This document shows, piece after piece, positions 59,101 to 64,000 of a stretch of 64,000 nt of DNA. This stretch comes from Apostichopus japonicus (taxonomy: Eukaryota; Echinodermata; Holothuroidea; Aspidochirotida; Stichopodidae), in assembly GCF_037975245.1 (NCBI RefSeq), contig NC_092579.1, positions 13,748,678-13,812,677 of the forward strand, written 5' to 3'. The position numbers were made by a program, and so were the translations under genes. The stretch's first letter is position 1. Each line of letters opens with the position of its first letter. The notes under the pieces were generated by a model, which worked only from the letters and a program-made list of their open reading frames with translations, did no database searches and was not told where the DNA came from.

Positions 59101-62100
59101 AATCATTCCTCCCCCCCATCCCCTACTCAATTTAAATATAATATTAGTTCACAATGGGTGGTGACATCTCCTGGCAAAGATAAAGCAACAAGGCTTGTTA
59201 TTATAACAACAGAATAATTCAAGTTGGAGATATAAGTCAAAATTTCATCACTAACCAATTTCATCACTAATCAATTTCATCACTATCGATTTCATCACTA
59301 ATCAATAAATGCATCATCTGGACATTTTGCTTCATTGATGACAAGATACATCCATACCATGTGGTTAGTTTAGTACGTTCAAGAGATTAAAGCTATCCAA
59401 TCGCGTTAACCGTGTCACATGTGAGTTCCTGATCGACGGCAGCTGTACGATACAAGGTGACGTCAATGCATTTCGGCTTGTACATTGTAATGATGTAATC
59501 TCAATTGAATACTTACTGTGGTTAACCTCAGGTACTGCTTAAAAATATCCTGACATGTTCCAGATACTGGTTCCAAAGACCATTCTAGATCTTCTGATGA
59601 ATTGTTCTACAAAGCAAGACACATAACATAGAGGTGTAAAATATGAACAATTTTCCTCCACTTAAAAACAATTCATAAAGTGATGAGACTTGGGATTTGC
59701 AACACAATCCCATAGCATACAACATTCACAGGCAGTTAGTTATAAAGATGCTTTCTGTAGGCCGATTCATGGTTAATAACCTTTTAATTAGTTCCCAAAT
59801 AGTAATAACCACACAGATATATATATACTATATAGGATGAGGTGAGGTGACCAGACGTGCCCAATTTCTCCGGACAGTCCCAAGATTTTATGAATTGTCT
59901 CTAAATTTCGTGAACTATCGCATCATTACAAGTTTACCCGACTATTCCCGAATTTGTTAATACGCCCTGAAGTAATGTTAATTTGACAAACACATAAAAT
60001 GCTTGTGTCTAGAGAGGATGTATATATATATTACAGAAACTTGGGCATATGAACATCGTGATGAAGACATAGCACCGCCATACATTAGCTAACATAAAAA
60101 CGCCCTGATGTCAATAGGAGGGGTTTTACATCAACATCACTTCCCCAGACTTCTTGAAATTAATAAGGTCACAGTAGATTAAGGGGTAACTCCACCCTTC
60201 CCTTCAAACGTAGGCTACAGTGTGAGACATTCACCCTCCGGTGTTTCCCATATGTAAACATTGCATTCCTTTGTTCAAAATGTTACAATGTTGCCACTCC
60301 AACGTAAATGAGAATTATACGTTATTTGATCCAATTATCTCTACTCACTGTACTATTAATCTGGATGGAGAGATTTCCCTTGGTTGCTACTCCATGTAAA
60401 ATAGAGGTATATATACGTTATTTGAATCTATCATCTCTACTCACCGTACTATTAATCAGCATGGAGAGCTTTCCCATGTTAAATAGAGGTTATACGTTAT
60501 TTGAATCTATCATCTCTACTCACCGTACTATTAATCTGGATGGAGAGCTTTCCTTTACGCTGTTTCTTAGTTGGAGCTTCCTCCTTCAGCATGTCCTGGA
60601 AGCGGGCTGCTCTCTTCTGCATCTTGGCGGACACTAAAGGATCATCAATCTCACCAACCACACCAGCCTTGCCCCTGAAAAGATCAGTGCAAAAAAATAT
60701 GAACCACTAACAGGTAGAAAAATAATGATGGTTTTACTCGTAAAATCTGTATTTACAGAGACATTTCCATAAGTGGTTCCTAATAAGTCCTTCCATTATT
60801 AAACAATTGCCTTACATCTAATGACATTAACATTATAAAGTTAAAAAGAGTTATCAATGAAGACAAGGACTTTTCAACTCAAAAAACAAACTTGTAAGTA
60901 ATAATAAGTAGTAATTTACAAGTTTACGGATCAATTTTCCATATCTTCAACATGCAAGGACAATATGTTGAGTGTGTCTTGCAACAAAATGGGGTTAAGG
61001 GAGGAAGGATTATTGTGTGTAGTCTTTTCATCTGATATTTTCCTATTTTGTTCAATACAACATTTAAGTGCCATATTCTGACAACCTTATTTCTCACCTT
61101 CCCTTTCCTCTTTTCCCTTTCTTGCCCCTTTGATTATAAGTAGTGTCTTGTTCCTCATTTCCTGCATCTCGTCCTCTACCCCTGCCTCTTCCTCGTCCCC
61201 TGCCTCTGTCTTTTCCTCTCCCCCTGCCTCCCTTACCCCGCGTCTTCTCGCGGGGGCTGGAGAGGGATATGTAATCCGATGATGACTGGGATGGACTTCT
61301 GCTTCCTCCCCGGCCACGACTTCTGCTGCGGCTCCTGCTGCGGCTTCTGGAGCTACGACTGAGTTAAAAACATTGGATTATGGGTAATGCATATTGACAC
61401 GACGAAATGCTCAGTCGCTCAAATTCAAGAGAAAATGTCATCCCAAGAAGGTACAACACTTAGCCTGGTGGCATTCCATTTATGATGATAAAAAAAAAAT
61501 AACGATAAAATCATTGTCACATTGGCAGAACATGTGAACGAAAATGTTAATACTGACGAGTGAACTAATCTTTAATCCATTTCTTGTCATGTGATTCTCA
61601 AGTAAGATTTCAAGGTTTTTTTGTCAATAAAATGGTAGTAATGTGGTGATGTAACAAGTCTCATTTTTCAGACAATAACAGAATAAACTATTAGTTTTTT
61701 TTTTATCTCTTGCCGGTCCTACTTCAGCTTGCAACAGACCAAAACTGTTGTCACATTTCACGTCACGTTTGCCTTGTCTCATGGAAAATGCATTAAAATA
61801 CTATCGTAATAGACCACAACCAAAATGTCAATGTTGAGTCTAAATGCCTTTTGATATGACTAATAAATCTAAATAAATCTAATAAAATTCTGCATACTAC
61901 TGCTGCTATCCTTTCCATCTTTGATTTTACCTTCTAGACTTTCTTCTCCTGTTGGTCTTCCTGTAATACGGAGATCTTGAAGGACTTCTAGACCTGCTCC
62001 TGGAGCGGCTTCTGGACCTGCTCCGGGACCTGCCCAGGGCTTCCTCCTCACTGCTATCGTAGTCATACTTCCCGTATCTCATGGACCTTGGTTGTCTGTC

Positions 62101-63895
62101 TCTGTTGTTTGGGAACCGCTGGTTGTTGTTGCCGATACGGCCGTACTGTGGTTGTTGTGGAGGTCTACTGTTCTGCATACCCGATTCCCATCTGGATGCT
62201 TTCAGCTGTTCCGCGTGCTGCTTATTCACGGGAGGGGGTGCCGCCACAGTCGTCGGCATGTTTTCTTTCTTTTCCCTACAAGAAAGGAAAGAAAGTCGAT
62301 TGACATCTGCGAGACAAATTCTGAAGTTATCAAAATGCTACAAAAGCTTGAAGAAACTCCTTAACTATTTTAAACCTAATTCAGGAGATACTTTAATTGT
62401 ACCCAGTATCCCATCGAGAAACAAATTTGTCTACATGGTTAACTATGAATACATAACTGTGAGGACATAACCTCGATGACATTTATTGTTCTAATTAGGG
62501 AAACAGAAAACAATGAGTAATGTGAAGAGATGTGTTGAGATAGACCTTCCAGCCTTTAAGGAATATTCCAGTAGCCAAAGTTGAAATTGTCTAATAAAAA
62601 AGTTTGAAAATTTTCTGCATCTTAAGATCGAAACCATATCCTCATTGCATCTTGTAAGGCAAAGATATGAATTATTCATCTTGGTGTTAATTTTGTGGAT
62701 GCTTTTGGCAACAGCAAGAGTAAATGTCGTCATGGTAATTCAGCTGAGAATGTTTATGTTTTGGGTTTTTTTCTTTTATAACATTGATCTCACTTATTAA
62801 CAGATTAAAATGTCGCTTTGACAACAAAATATTTGCATTTTGGAATTCCAAAATACAGAAAACCTTAGTAAACATTCAAACCATATCAGATTTAGAGGAT
62901 AAAATCAACAAATAAGATTTATGAAAAGCAGAGGTTTTGAAGAACAACTGCCATCAGTTATGACTTCACAGATCACCTACTGTTATCCCCACTTTAGGGA
63001 GGAAGAACTGAGGGTTTAGCAAGTCAAAGAAGATTACATTCAAGCAAGATGGGGGGGGGGGTTCAAAAATCATTTTGGAATACGCTTTTCTTTCTCACGT
63101 AAGTGTCACGTTGTCCGCCAACTGAATATCTCTTTGACGAACAAATCCCCCAAAGAGGTAAACCTTGTGTATCTATTCTTTTCTTTAACCAGTATGTAAT
63201 AAAGAACACAATACTTACAAAGGCAGTGGTGTATTTGCCCAGTCTCTGTCAAGAAGTGATCCATCTCCCGAGACACTTGTCAATAACTTTTGTAAGAAAT
63301 CTTCAACTGAGTCTTTCTCCGCCTCCGTCTTGCAATGAGCAAACGCTTGCTGCACGTAATCCCTGGAAGAATAAAAATAGACAGTTCGCCCTACAATTAT
63401 CCATCCCCGAGACAACTGATACGATCAAGACGGCATCCCTCGTTCATTTGCCACGTCAAATACTTTAGAGGGTTCATACAATTCATACAACCTCTTACTC
63501 ATTGCTAAGATATTTCTATGCATTGTACTTTAAAGTAAATATAATGAAGCAAAACAGGCTGCTGCTGTTCAAACATATCAGATCACAAATCAATACCAAG
63601 TTGGAATAACCAGGGCTGTCAGTACTATACCAATCTGGTTTGAATACTGTTGAGCAATGACATCCAGCTAGGAGAAAATACTGTCAACTAATCTGATACA
63701 CAAAAATTCATTTTTCCCGCCAATAACCATTTCATCTGGTAGAAACTTTGCTGAATAACTGTCTTTATTTTTCGACCAATGTACAAACCGAAAACCAAAT
63801 CACCAATATCTGAATTGGAAACACTAAAACAATCTTTTTAATAACAAACAATAGAAGGTGCCACTTACTTTAGATCATTTGGCCAGTCCCCAGGC
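56173..63895 (-). CDS. LENG8: LENG8-like SAC3/GANP-domain nuclear protein (5' end beyond right edge)
   Basis: Eleven exons join in phase to a stop: 63869-63895, 63219-63362, 61931-62275, 61098-61358, 60524-60674, 59517-59606, 58911-59045, 58262-58330, 57691-57820, 57179-57386, 56173-56332 (572 visible aa). LENG8 is the animal counterpart of yeast Thp3; it works with PCID2 and SEM1 in nuclear mRNA processing and retention. In order: the [24 protein letters not shown] block, [17 protein letters not shown], a tyrosine/RS-rich stretch (RSRSRSRS.. then RGRGRGRG), [28 protein letters not shown], and the SAC3/GANP region: [124 protein letters not shown]. Conservation with vertebrate LENG8 is strong and continuous to the end. 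Upstream exons (N-terminus) lie outside the window. The donor of exon 60524-60674 is duplicated nearby. Confidence 0.93.
58795..58845. repeat. AAATTTAAATTT palindromic low-complexity tract
   Basis: A-run followed by AATTTAAATTTAAATTAAAA in a LENG8-like intron. Confidence 0.6.
59235..59310. repeat. Short tandem AATTTCATCACTAATC repeat
   Basis: TTTCATCACTAA(C/T)CAA is repeated four times in tandem in the intron between the 58911-59045 and 59517-59606 exons. Confidence 0.75.
60312..60560 (-). repeat. Three tandem copies of the exon-end plus 5' splice-site segment
   Basis: The plus-strand phrase ACGTTATTTGAATCTATCAT followed by CTCTACTCACCGTACTATTA and TGGATGGAGAGCTTTCC occurs three times (near 60318, 60414 and 60492). 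Read on the minus strand each copy encodes the last residues of the 60524-60674 exon (KLSIQINST) followed by a GTGAGT donor. Only the copy joined to the upstream exon body is a complete exon. Confidence 0.85.
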
Positions 63896-64000
63896 CTGTT
63901 AATACAAAAGAAAGCAAAAAAAAAAAAAATGAAAACAGTCTTGAAATAGAACGACATTAAAGATAAGCCAGATTCACAGTGTCTACGGCCATACAGGTAC

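Overview
This is metazoan genomic DNA: AT-rich and intron-dense, with microsatellites and many non-autonomous transposons. Phase-consistent GT-AG exons resolve four protein-coding genes. The mix of families (SLCO/OATP transporter, LENG8, VWA3-like, an Ig-type receptor with a kinase-like tail) and the small CAGGGGCGGATCC-type elements suggest a marine invertebrate deuterostome, perhaps an echinoderm such as a sea cucumber. The organism is an inference. All exon coordinates come from reading the sequence by eye; each junction was checked for splice sites and codon phase.

Layout. (1) 642-10763, minus: 5' part of a VWA3A/VWA3B-like gene, seven exons, continuing past the left edge. Its introns hold two hAT-like elements with 8-bp target-site duplications. 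(2) 10764-15062: intergenic, with a 232-bp MITE and simple repeats. (3) 15063-24934, minus: an Ig-domain, single-pass receptor with an intracellular kinase-like domain. Sixteen exons join in phase into 655 residues up to a stop; the signal-peptide end was not found. The kinase has lost the VAIK lysine and the HRD aspartate and asparagine, so it is a receptor pseudokinase. A degenerate copy of its Ig exon lies just upstream. (4) 24935-33833: repeats, including a 438-bp terminal-inverted-repeat element filled with GATATC palindromes and a broken THAP exon. (5) 33834-43898, plus: a complete nine-exon OATP/SLCO transporter of 711 aa. A 5'-truncated reverse transcriptase lies in intron 1 and a long (GAT)n tract lies between the two exons of its Kazal-like loop. 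(6) 43899-56172: nested transposons, a palindromic element, a 21-bp minisatellite, and possibly long 3' UTR of the next gene. (7) 56173-63895, minus: LENG8-like SAC3/GANP protein, 3'-complete and 5'-open at the right edge, with a triplicated 5' splice-site segment.

The genes are not functionally linked: a putative ciliary/cytosolic VWA protein, a signalling receptor, an organic-anion transporter and a nuclear mRNA-processing factor. The most unusual item is the receptor pseudokinase.
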